A stretch of 58,618 bases of DNA from Bacillota bacterium. Lineage in GTDB: Bacteria > Bacillota > Clostridia > Christensenellales > Aristaeellaceae. This document shows, piece by piece, positions 24,228 through 32,053 of this stretch (positions are counted from its first letter, which is position 1; the number at the start of each line of letters is the position of its first letter). The position numbers were made by a program, and so were the translations under genes. The stretch is taken from the NCBI GenBank assembly GCA_023413135.1, contig JAEZQK010000073.1, positions 1-58,618 of the forward strand, given 5' to 3'. Below the pieces are notes generated by a model. It searched no databases. It saw nothing but the letters and a program-made list of their open reading frames with translations, and had not been told where the DNA came from.

Positions 24228-25340
24228 ATGCAATCGGACTATCAAAAGCATACCAACGAAAAACGGATGGAAATGATCCGCCAGGTCTTAAAGGAACTGC
24301 CCAAAGCCTGCGGCGATTTTCTGCGCGCCATCAGCACAACCACCAGCATCTTAACGAGGCTTGCTTACGCCTATGATCTTCGGATTTTCTTCAACTTTTT
24401 GACAACTGAGATGCCACAGTTTGGTCGCACGGATATGCGTTACATTTCTGACAATGACATCGGTGCTGTCACCCAACGCGACCTGGAACAATATGTAGAA
24501 TATTTAACAATGTATTACAAGAATATGGAGGTCGAAAACGAAGGAAATCTTATCTTCAGGCCTATTTACAATCATGAACTGGGCATCATGCGTAAACTAT
24601 CCACGCTGCGCTCTTTCTTTGAGTATCTTTTTTCCGGGAGCCGTATTACCTCCAACGTAACGACGCTTGTTCCCCTGCCCAAGCTCCATGCCAAGCCCAT
24701 TCTACGGCTGGAGGATAAAGAGGTTGAGAAGATGCTCTCCATCGTACAAAGCGGCGAAAAGCTGTCTTCCCGCCAGCAAAAATACCAGGCGCTGACCCGT
24801 CTTCGGGACTATGCTATGCTGTGCCTGTTTCTTGGCACTGGCATTCGTGTCAGCGAGTGTGTGGGCATCAACCTGGATGATATCGACTTTACCCAAAATG
24901 CCTTTCTGGTGACGCGAAAAGGCGGAAATCAGGTAATGCTCTATTTTCCGCAAGAGGTGGCGGATGCATTGCTTTCCTATATGGAGGAAAGAAAGCTTGT
25001 CATTCCCCTGCCGGGCCATGAGGCGGCACTGTTCCTTTCGCTGCAAAAACGCCGCATCACCCAGCGGGCGGTTCAAAACCTGGTGAAAAAATATGCACTG
25101 CTGGCCGCGCCGCTGAAAAAGAGGATCAGCCCCCACAAGCTGCGCAGTACGTTTGGCACGAATCTATATCATGAAACGGGCGATATTTATCTGGTGGCGG
25201 ATGTGCTTGGCCATGCGGACGTCAACACCACCCGCAAGCACTACGCCGCCATGACGGAACTCCGGCGCAAGGAAGCCGCAAATTACGTCCGTCTGCCGGA
25301 AAGCAAGAAAGATGCGGATATGCAAGACAAAGATGAATGA
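24228..25340 (+). CDS. Tyrosine recombinase of the Xer family
   Basis: This is a site-specific DNA recombinase. The complete catalytic set is present: R207 (GTGIRVSE), K231 (VTRKGGN), H303 and R306 (SPHKLRSTFG), H329 (LGHADVNTT) and the nucleophile Y339 (RKHYAAM). An N-terminal SAM-like core-binding domain spans about residues 20-140. At 370 residues it is longer than XerC/XerD (about 300); the extra length is a 30-residue N-terminal extension, a 10-20-residue insertion before residue 125, and a charged tail. It may be the chromosome dimer resolvase or a single-recombinase type. No excisionase, relaxase or transposition gene is near, so it need not mark an element. AAGGAG at 24214-24219 supports the ATG. 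Confidence 0.88.
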   Translation: MQSDYQKHTNEKRMEMIRQVLKELPKACGDFLRAISTTTSILTRLAYAYDLRIFFNFLTTEMPQFGRTDMRYISDNDIGAVTQRDLEQYVEYLTMYYKNMEVENEGNLIFRPIYNHELGIMRKLSTLRSFFEYLFSGSRITSNVTTLVPLPKLHAKPILRLEDKEVEKMLSIVQSGEKLSSRQQKYQALTRLRDYAMLCLFLGTGIRVSECVGINLDDIDFTQNAFLVTRKGGNQVMLYFPQEVADALLSYMEERKLVIPLPGHEAALFLSLQKRRITQRAVQNLVKKYALLAAPLKKRISPHKLRSTFGTNLYHETGDIYLVADVLGHADVNTTRKHYAAMTELRRKEAANYVRLPESKKDADMQDKDE

Positions 25341-25356
25341 CCAATATGCAAATATA

Positions 25357-25370
25357 AGAACAAATGTTTG
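25357..25370 (+). promoter_or_regulatory. LexA (SOS) box upstream of lexA
   Basis: AGAACAAATGTTTG matches the Firmicute LexA operator CGAACNNNNGTTCG with both half sites recognisable (GAAC-N4-GTT, first base and one in the second half changed). It lies 7 bases upstream of the -35 box, fitting LexA autorepression. Confidence 0.7.
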
Positions 25371-25377
25371 ATTATTA

Positions 25378-25406
25378 TTGCAATCGAACTTCCCCTATGC
25401 TATACT
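25378..25406 (+). promoter_or_regulatory. Sigma-A promoter of lexA
   Basis: TTGCAA (25378-25383) and TATACT (25401-25406) are 17 bases apart, 34 bases before the lexA ATG. Confidence 0.7.
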
Positions 25407-25440
25407 GAATTAAATTTGAAGCATATGAGGCGGTGGTGCC

Positions 25441-26043
25441 ATGAAAAAACCACGGGGCGACAATCAGCAAAAGATTTTAGAATTTATAAAATCCGAGGTG
25501 CAGTCCAAAGGCTATCCCCCATCCGTTCGGGAAATCGGCGACGCGGTGGGCTTGAAATCTACATCTACCGTACATGGGCATTTGACCAGGCTGGAGAAAA
25601 AGGGCCTTTTGCATAGAGATTCCATGAAGCCAAGGGCGATGGAAGTGCTGGGTGAGGATCCTTTCCCCCGTGCTGTATCCGTGCCGCTGGTGGGCCGTGT
25701 AACCGCGGGCATACCTATCCTGGCGGAAGAGAATATAGAAGAAAATATCGCCTTGCCGGAAAGCATGGTTGGCGAAGGGAAATTTTTCGTGCTGCATGTA
25801 AAGGGCGAAAGCATGATTGATGCCGGCATAATGGATGGGGATTATGTAGTAGTAAGGCAGCAGCCGGATGCGCATAACGGCGACATTGTGGTAGCTATGG
25901 TGGAAGATGAGGCAACCGTAAAGCGTTTTTTCAAGGAAAATGGTGTCTTCCGCCTACAGCCGGAGAACCCTTCCATGAAACCCATCATCGTGCCCAATGT
26001 GACCATTCTGGGCAAGGTGGTTTCTTTGTTCCGTCGTTTATAA
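25441..26043 (+). CDS. lexA: LexA repressor
   Basis: LexA represses SOS genes and cleaves itself when RecA is activated by DNA damage. The N-terminal winged helix (about residues 8-65) has GYPPSVREIGDAVGLKSTSTVHGHL as recognition region. The cleavage site Ala-Gly is A89-G90 (RVTAG). The catalytic dyad is S124 (KGESM) and K161 (ATVKRFF). The 200-residue length is standard. A LexA box in its own promoter region points to autoregulation. A strong terminator follows, so it is monocistronic. Confidence 0.96.
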   Translation: MKKPRGDNQQKILEFIKSEVQSKGYPPSVREIGDAVGLKSTSTVHGHLTRLEKKGLLHRDSMKPRAMEVLGEDPFPRAVSVPLVGRVTAGIPILAEENIEENIALPESMVGEGKFFVLHVKGESMIDAGIMDGDYVVVRQQPDAHNGDIVVAMVEDEATVKRFFKENGVFRLQPENPSMKPIIVPNVTILGKVVSLFRRL

Positions 26044-26058
26044 ATGGAATATCGAGCC

Positions 26059-26095
26059 AAAGGGCCGAGGCATGCACATATGCCCCGGCCTTTTG
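26059..26095 (+). terminator. Rho-independent terminator of lexA
   Basis: AAAGGGCCGAGGCAT (26059-26073) pairs with ATGCCCCGGCCTTTT (26079-26094), with an A-C mismatch and a short loop. It ends in TTTT. Confidence 0.85.
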
Positions 26096-26107
26096 ATTAT
26101 GTGTCAG

Positions 26108-26143
26108 TTGCCACGGATCATGGTATATAATATAAAATACCAT
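26108..26143 (+). promoter_or_regulatory. Promoter of the nitroreductase gene with overlapping inverted repeat
   Basis: TTGCCA (26108-26113) and TATAAA (26131-26136) are 17 bases apart. ATGGTAT (26120-26126) and ATACCAT (26137-26143) are perfect 7-bp inverted repeats that flank the -10 region, a likely repressor site. Confidence 0.6.
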
Positions 26144-26169
26144 CGCTTAAGCGGAAAGAGGTGTACTTT

Positions 26170-26892
26170 ATGAATCTTCACGAAGCCATGGAAAAGCGCA
26201 AATCCCGGCGCAGCTATCTCCCGGAAGCCATTGACGCTCAGAAAATGCGGGCGCTTCATGATATGATCAAACTGTACAACCTGAAATCCGGGCTTATCAT
26301 GGAACTGATTCCCGACGGCAGCGCGGCCTTTCATGGCCTTCGCAAAAGCTATGGCATGTTTACAGGGGTTCGAACAATCATCGTACTGAAAGGAAAAGCG
26401 GCAGACCCGCACTTGAAAGAAAAATCAGGATACTATGGCGAATTGATCGTGCTGGAGGCCACCAGGCTGGGGCTTGGTACCTGTTGGGTAGGCGGTACTT
26501 TTGATAAAGGCAGTACGCTGTTTTCCCTCAAGGGAGACGAGTCTCTCGTGTGCGTGATCGTGGTGGGTTTAACACCCAAAGAACAAACGGCACATGAAAA
26601 AATCATCTACACCTTGGCACACGGAAGGCCAAAGCCTTTGGAAAAGCTGTATCAAGCGGAGGGAGAACCGCCTGCATGGTTTATAAGCGGCGTAAAAGCG
26701 GCGGCCCTGGCTCCCTCCGCCGCCAACGCGCAGCCGGTAAGATTTCGCTTTAGCTTAGGTGAGGCAAGCGCGTCCGTGCTGGATTTAGGAGGCCTTCGCC
26801 TGGTAGACCTTGGCATTGCCAAGGCACACTTTGCACTGGCCGCAAATGGTGCTTTCGCGTTTGGCAACGGCGGTAAATTCACGAAAGAATAA
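26170..26892 (+). CDS. Nitroreductase family protein
   Basis: The N-terminus MNLHEAMEKRKSRRSYLPEAIDAQKM matches the FMN-binding start of nitroreductase-fold flavoproteins (RRS/xY motif), and GYYGELIVLEATRLGLGTCWVGGTF near residue 95 is typical of the dimer-forming helix. AALAPSAANAQPVRFRF (about 180-196) resembles the second flavin contact of the 'putative TM nitroreductase' group, which has two half-domains. The 240-residue protein should be a cytosolic FMN oxidoreductase; its substrate is unknown. The start is the ATG at 26170 with AAAGAGGTG as RBS; a GTG at 26161 lies inside that RBS. It converges tail to tail with rodA. Confidence 0.82.
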   Translation: MNLHEAMEKRKSRRSYLPEAIDAQKMRALHDMIKLYNLKSGLIMELIPDGSAAFHGLRKSYGMFTGVRTIIVLKGKAADPHLKEKSGYYGELIVLEATRLGLGTCWVGGTFDKGSTLFSLKGDESLVCVIVVGLTPKEQTAHEKIIYTLAHGRPKPLEKLYQAEGEPPAWFISGVKAAALAPSAANAQPVRFRFSLGEASASVLDLGGLRLVDLGIAKAHFALAANGAFAFGNGGKFTKE

Positions 26893-28092
26893 TTATCTAT
26901 ATCGATTTGCGTTTGCCCTAAGCTGCGGCGTGTTGATATAAGCAGAAAGGCTTCGGTTTCTGACTACGTTGAGCACCAGGCCTACGCCGCCCATGTTCGT
27001 CACCATGTTGGAACCGCCGTAGCTGAGCATAGGCAACGGTATTCCGGCGATAGGCATCAGCCCAAGCGTCATGGCAATATTCTGGAAGACATGGAAAAGA
27101 AACATGCTCATCACACCGATGATGATCATCTGTCCGAACTTGTCCTGGGTAAAACGGGCTAGATATAGCATGCGCAGTATGGTCAGAAGATACAAAAGCA
27201 TAATGATACCGCAGCCGATAAAGCCAAAGGCTTCCCCGATGGTGGAAAAAATGAAGTCCGTCCAGTCTGCAGGCACATAGTCCAATTGGCTCATGGAACC
27301 GTTCACAAACATGCCGATGCCGGAAAGCCCGCCGGAGCCGATGGCGGTTTTCGACTGAGTCATTTGATAGGCTTCGTTGGAGGAATACATTTCAGGATTG
27401 AAGAAGGAAAGGATCCGGTTCAGCCTGTAATTATCGCCACCGCTGGCCATAGCGACAGCGTATAAGGCAAGCACCAACAGGACACCTGCCGCCGCCATTC
27501 CAAACAATATTTTCAGCTTGACGCCGCCGAAATACAGCATGACAGCGAAGATGAAAATCAGAACAAACAAGGAGCCCCATTCGCCCTGAAGCAGTATGAA
27601 GACAGCCGGCAAAGCGATGATGGACATGATGCGCACAAAATCTTTCCAGGTGGACATGGGCGAAGTTTCTCTGGAAAGTATTCTGGCCAGGATCAATATC
27701 ATGCCCAGTTTAATAAACTCCGAAGGCTGAATAGTGAAGTCCCAAAGCACATCCATCCACGCCTTCACGCCGCTGACCTGCGATGTGACCAGCACCAGAA
27801 ACAGCAGGAACACACTGACATAATAGAAAAATCGGGCCAGCAAGCGAAAGCTTTCATACCGGAAGGAAACGATAACGCCCAGGATAATAGGCGAAATCAA
27901 CAAAAATAGTGCCTGCCGGGAACCATAGGTGGAGTCGACAATGTGATTCAGCAGCGTTTTTCCAGGGGCGGAGCCCACCGAATACGTGGCTATTGTAACC
28001 GCCAACACCCCGAAAATGGCCAACGCATATGTGAGTATGATCAGTATCAAATCCAGGTGCGCTTTGGAGCGTCTGTTTTCACTGATCATCAT
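26893..28092 (-). CDS. rodA: Rod shape-determining protein RodA (SEDS glycosyltransferase)
   Basis: RodA polymerises lipid II into glycan strands in the elongation machine, paired with the class B PBP encoded two genes upstream. This 399-residue SEDS protein has about ten membrane segments. The C-terminal half carries family marks GLMPIAGIPLPMLSYGGSNMVTNMGGVGLVLNV and, in the middle, the functionally key region EWGSLFVLIFIFAVMLYFGG. The start at 28092 overlaps the minD stop by ATGA; an in-frame ATG at 28098 is too close to the RBS. RodA rather than FtsW is chosen because of the mre context. Confidence 0.92.
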   Translation of the reverse strand: MMISENRRSKAHLDLILIILTYALAIFGVLAVTIATYSVGSAPGKTLLNHIVDSTYGSRQALFLLISPIILGVIVSFRYESFRLLARFFYYVSVFLLFLVLVTSQVSGVKAWMDVLWDFTIQPSEFIKLGMILILARILSRETSPMSTWKDFVRIMSIIALPAVFILLQGEWGSLFVLIFIFAVMLYFGGVKLKILFGMAAAGVLLVLALYAVAMASGGDNYRLNRILSFFNPEMYSSNEAYQMTQSKTAIGSGGLSGIGMFVNGSMSQLDYVPADWTDFIFSTIGEAFGFIGCGIIMLLYLLTILRMLYLARFTQDKFGQMIIIGVMSMFLFHVFQNIAMTLGLMPIAGIPLPMLSYGGSNMVTNMGGVGLVLNVVRNRSLSAYINTPQLRANANRYR

Positions 28093-28895
28093 AGCCATTC
28101 ACTTCCTTTTTTCTCCCGCCGGAAGAGCCGCATAAAAGCCGTCCGGGAGTCTTTTTCGATGACGGGGATGGGCACCTGCTCACCGACGAGCCGGCGTACG
28201 ATTCTATGGAGTGCAGGCTGCACATCCCCCTTGCCTTCAATGGCGGTCATATGGCGCAGCAGGTAGCGGTATACCAGCTCCGATTTGGGTACAACGCCCA
28301 AAAGCTCAAGATCCAGCGTCTTTGCAATGGTATCCGGGGTATACATATCGCCTGAACGCATCATATCGCCGATGGCCTGGTTAACGACCAGCATAGGCCT
28401 GGGCAGGCCGAAATCCGTAATCAGCCCGCAGACGCGTTCCACATCCCGCATGGCCACGTCGTCCGGCGTAGTGACCAGGATGGTATCATCCGCAGCTCCC
28501 AGCACGTTTTGAAACCCCCTGCCGATCCCGGCGGGACAATCCACCAGCACATAGGCAAAATCCTTTTTCAGCCGCAGAATGATCCTTTGCATATCCAAAG
28601 CCGTGATCTGAGTGGAATCGCTCATCTGGGCGGCGGGCAGAAGGGAAAGTGTCGGATAGCGCCAATGACGGACTAGCGCCTGCCTTAATTTGCACGCGCC
28701 ACGGATAACATCCACAAGGTCATATACGATATGGTTTTCCAACCCCAGCATAACATCCAGGCTTCGCAAACCGATGTCCGCATCCACGATGGCTACGCGC
28801 TGGTCCCGCATGGCCAATCCAACAGCAAGGGAGGCGGCCAAGGTTGACTTCCCCACTCCGCCTTTTCCGGAGGCAATCATCCATGCTTGGCTCAT
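28089..28895 (-). CDS. minD: Septum site-determining ATPase MinD
   Basis: MinD is a membrane-binding ParA-type ATPase that normally recruits MinC to block misplaced division. The deviant Walker A SGKGGVGKST (residues 9-18) and the MinD segments DADIGLRSLDVMLGLENHIVYDLVDV and YVLVDCPAGIG are clear. The C-terminus TAFMRLFRREKKGSEWL resembles the amphipathic membrane-targeting helix. At 268 residues it is standard. The neighbouring genes lack minC and minE: PBP2 ends 19 bases before, and rodA overlaps the stop. MinD may act here with another partner. The ATG at 28895 has AAAGGA 8 bases upstream. Confidence 0.92.
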   Translation of the reverse strand: MSQAWMIASGKGGVGKSTLAASLAVGLAMRDQRVAIVDADIGLRSLDVMLGLENHIVYDLVDVIRGACKLRQALVRHWRYPTLSLLPAAQMSDSTQITALDMQRIILRLKKDFAYVLVDCPAGIGRGFQNVLGAADDTILVTTPDDVAMRDVERVCGLITDFGLPRPMLVVNQAIGDMMRSGDMYTPDTIAKTLDLELLGVVPKSELVYRYLLRHMTAIEGKGDVQPALHRIVRRLVGEQVPIPVIEKDSRTAFMRLFRREKKGSEWL

Positions 28896-28914
28896 CAAGT
28901 CTGTCCTTTCCGGA

Positions 28915-31482
28915 TCATGGGGAGAGCTGATTGCCGCCGGGCAGCGTCGATTCTTCTGTGCGCAGTGTCTTTTGATCTAAGTACCACTCTATAAAGTCTC
29001 TGGCTGCGGGTGATGCGGCAGCGCCGGATAAACCATTGGGAATAAAGGAAACCACAGCGATCTCCGGTTTGTCATAAGGCGCAAAGGCAACAAACCAGGA
29101 GTTGTTTTCCAGGTCGATTTTAGAGTTTTCAGCCGTTCCTGTTTTGGCTGCAAACTGACCTAGATACTTGAAATCGTCAAAGTAGTCTGCAGCCGTACCG
29201 GTCTCGTCAACCACCTCGAGCATACCTTCCTTGAGTTTGTCCAGGTATTCATCCACCTCTTCGCTGCCAAAAGAGTTGACGAGGGTGGGCGTCCGCTGGC
29301 TGATGACCTCCCCCTCCGGGGAAATGATGGAATCCACCAGCATCAGGTTGTATACATCACCGCCATTGGCGATAGCCGCTACGTAACGGGAAACTGCGGC
29401 AGGCGTAAGGACCGTAATGCCTTGGCCGATGGCGGACTGTATGGCATAGCTGCCGCCCCATTTGATATCGTTGAGGTAGTTGTAGGCATCGCCTATGACG
29501 GCCTGCAAATAGACCATTTCCTGGGTCATGTTCAGTTCTTCCATGAGGATGGCACGCATGTTGGCGATCCAGGTTTCACCCTCCGGACCCTGGGTGGTAT
29601 TCACCGCCATGTCCATCAGTCTCTTTACGCACCTGTTCAGCCTTTCCTCATCGTAGATGATCTTGCGGCTGGCACCGAAGTTACGCAGATGCGTTTTCAG
29701 GGAATTGAACACGATAATGGGGATGGATGTATCCTGGTAGGCTTCCCCCATCGCCCGTTCCGGATCATACAATGTGGTTTGCGTACCTACCACGCTGCGG
29801 GATTCCCCCGGCAGATCGATGCCCGTCTTGGAGGTCAGCCCCATAAGCGAGGCATATTTGTACAGTGCGTCATCATTTTCAAACAAGCGGCTGCCCAGCG
29901 TATAGAAGAAATAGTTGCAGGAATTTTTGATTCCTTCTACGATCGTCTGGTTCTGATGCTGCCACCGGTCGTTTGGCAGAACCCAGCACTTGGGCGCTTT
30001 GGACTGATCATGTTCATATAATGTAAAAGGACCTTCGTCGTCAATTTCGGTATCGACCGTAAATTTTATTTTTTCTCCTTCCATCAAGGCGGCAAGGCCT
30101 GTGGCCATCTTGAAAATGGAACCGGGGGCGCCCCGTGCCTGTATGGCGTAGTTCAGGAAGAGGCCGCGGGGATCGGTCTGAATCTGTTTTGCTGCCTCGC
30201 CTCCCTTCACCAAAGCGTTCAGGTCATAGGTCGGATAGTTGGCCATCGCCAATACCCGGCCCTCCATGTCGATCACCATCAGCACGCCATGCTCCGCCAG
30301 GAGGATCGGGTATTTTTCCCAATTTCTTTCAGCTATGTCCTCCTTGTTATCTTCCTTCCATTTATTGTTCACCATTTTTTGTTCCTGCTTGGTGCGGGTG
30401 GCGTTCACATTGCTGGCAATGGCACGCTCCGCCTGCTGCTGATAGCTGGCGATGAGCGTCAGTTTCACATTATTGCCGTCTTTGGGTTCGGCGGAGGAAA
30501 TGACCCGCGTTACCTTGCCCAGCCTGTCCCGTTCCAGTTCCTTGTACCCCTGGCGGGCTAAGGAGTTTGGGGTCAGCCAGTCTTCCATGGAATATTCGAT
30601 CCCGTCTTCACCAATGGTATCGTTAAAGGAATACCCTTTGGGCTTCAACTCGTCATAATATCTTGTTGTTGAATAAATAGGACCGGTATACCCAATGATC
30701 TGTGATGCCATATTCGATCTTGGATATACCCGTTTCGTGCCTACGGAAATTTCCATGCCGGGCAGAAGCATGGAACGCGTTTCTACCTCAAACACCGTCT
30801 CGTAAGCCACATCCTTGGCAATGACGATGGGTTGGGAATTGAACAGATTCATCTGCATTTCGGAATAGACGGCTATGATTTTCAGCATCAGCGCTTCGTC
30901 CATATCCGCCGGAATCTGATACCGCTGTATCAGCCCTTTGAGACCGTTGATGCCATTTAAGCAGTCATTTGCTGTGGGATACGATGTTTGGGGCAGATAA
31001 TGATTGCTGCGCCATTGCTTTTCCCGCGTTTCCAGCACCGCTTCCGATATGCCTACGCCGCTTCCAAAATTGAAGCGCCATTCCCTTGTCTCAGGGTCCC
31101 GTTCCAAAACAGAGGAAACGGAAAGTTTGCCGCCGTTCTTTTCGATAATGCCGATCGTCTCGGCAATGGCATGGGTAAAAGCTTTGTAATCATCTGCCGA
31201 CCCCTGCGATCCGTCCCGGTAGAAGGTGACATTGTAGATATCTTCATCTTGTGCCAGAATCACGGAGTTTGCGTCGGTAATCATGCCGCGGCTGCCTCGC
31301 AGAGTCACTTTGGTAGTGCGCTTTTCCGTCGCTTTGGATACGTAGACATCTGCGCCGTAAAGCTGCAGGTCCATCAGCCCAAATAGCAGGTAACCAAAGA
31401 CAAGCAGGATAACGAGGATGAAGAAAAGGTATCGCCCGTTTGCTTGGGCGAAGGTCCGCTCTCTTTCAGAACGGCTGGTCAT
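28915..31482 (-). CDS. mrdA: Penicillin-binding protein 2 (class B, elongation transpeptidase)
   Basis: This peptidoglycan transpeptidase works with RodA and MreBCD in side-wall growth. One N-terminal membrane helix (about 18-38, YLFFILVILLVFGYLLFGLM) is followed by a PBP dimerisation domain and the transpeptidase domain. Active-site motifs are SIFK (S-x-x-K in APGSIFKMATG), SCN (IKNSCNYFF) and KTG (AAKTGTAENS). At 855 residues it is longer than E. coli PBP2 (633), mainly through insertions in the dimerisation domain and around the helical region between the SCN and KTG motifs, as in many clostridial homologues. AAAGGAGGGAG stands just before the ATG at 31482; upstream in-frame codons overlap mreD and are not used. 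Confidence 0.93.
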   Translation of the reverse strand: MTSRSERERTFAQANGRYLFFILVILLVFGYLLFGLMDLQLYGADVYVSKATEKRTTKVTLRGSRGMITDANSVILAQDEDIYNVTFYRDGSQGSADDYKAFTHAIAETIGIIEKNGGKLSVSSVLERDPETREWRFNFGSGVGISEAVLETREKQWRSNHYLPQTSYPTANDCLNGINGLKGLIQRYQIPADMDEALMLKIIAVYSEMQMNLFNSQPIVIAKDVAYETVFEVETRSMLLPGMEISVGTKRVYPRSNMASQIIGYTGPIYSTTRYYDELKPKGYSFNDTIGEDGIEYSMEDWLTPNSLARQGYKELERDRLGKVTRVISSAEPKDGNNVKLTLIASYQQQAERAIASNVNATRTKQEQKMVNNKWKEDNKEDIAERNWEKYPILLAEHGVLMVIDMEGRVLAMANYPTYDLNALVKGGEAAKQIQTDPRGLFLNYAIQARGAPGSIFKMATGLAALMEGEKIKFTVDTEIDDEGPFTLYEHDQSKAPKCWVLPNDRWQHQNQTIVEGIKNSCNYFFYTLGSRLFENDDALYKYASLMGLTSKTGIDLPGESRSVVGTQTTLYDPERAMGEAYQDTSIPIIVFNSLKTHLRNFGASRKIIYDEERLNRCVKRLMDMAVNTTQGPEGETWIANMRAILMEELNMTQEMVYLQAVIGDAYNYLNDIKWGGSYAIQSAIGQGITVLTPAAVSRYVAAIANGGDVYNLMLVDSIISPEGEVISQRTPTLVNSFGSEEVDEYLDKLKEGMLEVVDETGTAADYFDDFKYLGQFAAKTGTAENSKIDLENNSWFVAFAPYDKPEIAVVSFIPNGLSGAAASPAARDFIEWYLDQKTLRTEESTLPGGNQLSP

Positions 31483-31496
31483 GTGGCTCCCTCCTT

Positions 31497-32051
31497 TCAG
31501 ATGGCCGCCTGTGCACCCGCCTTCCTGGCATACATGCCAAGAAGCCAGCGGGTAGGAAGCATGATCAAGGCAGTTACAACAGCAGTATAGGCAATGGACG
31601 TAAAAGCGCGTCCGAAATGGAACCATTGTAGATCCACGCCGTTGAGGTAGATAAACAGCAGGTGGATCGCTTCAAACCAGGCAATATTAAACAATGTGCA
31701 AAGCAGCGTGCGAAGCTTAGGATCCCTGTTTGTACCCGGCTTTCCCTGGCTGCGCTCCTGCTCCAGCTTTCTTTCAGACTTATCTGCGAAAATCAAGCTT
31801 CCCAACTGGCCTATAGCAGGATAGGCAATCAAGTATAAATTCGGAATGCCACCTACCATCACTTCCATGAGTATGCCTGCAACGCAGGCAACGCCGAATG
31901 TATAAAAGCTGCCATATGCCACGGTAACGATGGCAATCAGTGAAAACAACAGATTGGGCGTGATGCTTCCGATGTCCAGGTAAGGCATGATGCACACCTG
32001 GCATAGGTATCCAATCACAACCAGGAGAAATGCCCGGAAAACCCTGCGCAC
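31497..32051 (-). CDS. mreD: Rod shape-determining protein MreD
   Basis: MreD is a small membrane partner of MreC in the elongation complex. The 184-residue protein has about five to six membrane helices (VFRAFLLVVIGYLCQVCIMPYL at the start, VVTALIMLPTRWLLGMY at the end). Position between mreC and the PBP2 gene supports the name, as sequence conservation in MreD is low. A 25-residue polar loop (KSERKLEQERSQGKPGTNRD) is in the middle. GTG at 32051 is preferred because GGAGGGGG lies 7 bases upstream; a TTG at 32057 is too close to it. Confidence 0.88.
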   Translation of the reverse strand: MRRVFRAFLLVVIGYLCQVCIMPYLDIGSITPNLLFSLIAIVTVAYGSFYTFGVACVAGILMEVMVGGIPNLYLIAYPAIGQLGSLIFADKSERKLEQERSQGKPGTNRDPKLRTLLCTLFNIAWFEAIHLLFIYLNGVDLQWFHFGRAFTSIAYTAVVTALIMLPTRWLLGMYARKAGAQAAI

Positions 32052-32053
32052 GC

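Noticed and set aside
24070..24276. 68-codon frame upstream of the recombinase
   Set aside because: No RBS, overlaps the recombinase start in another frame, and has no recognisable motif.
24228..25340. Tyrosine recombinase as the integrase of a mobile element
   Set aside because: Flanked by core genes (rnhA, lexA) with no excisionase, phage, conjugation or transposition genes and no direct repeats bounding an insert. A housekeeping Xer role is simpler.
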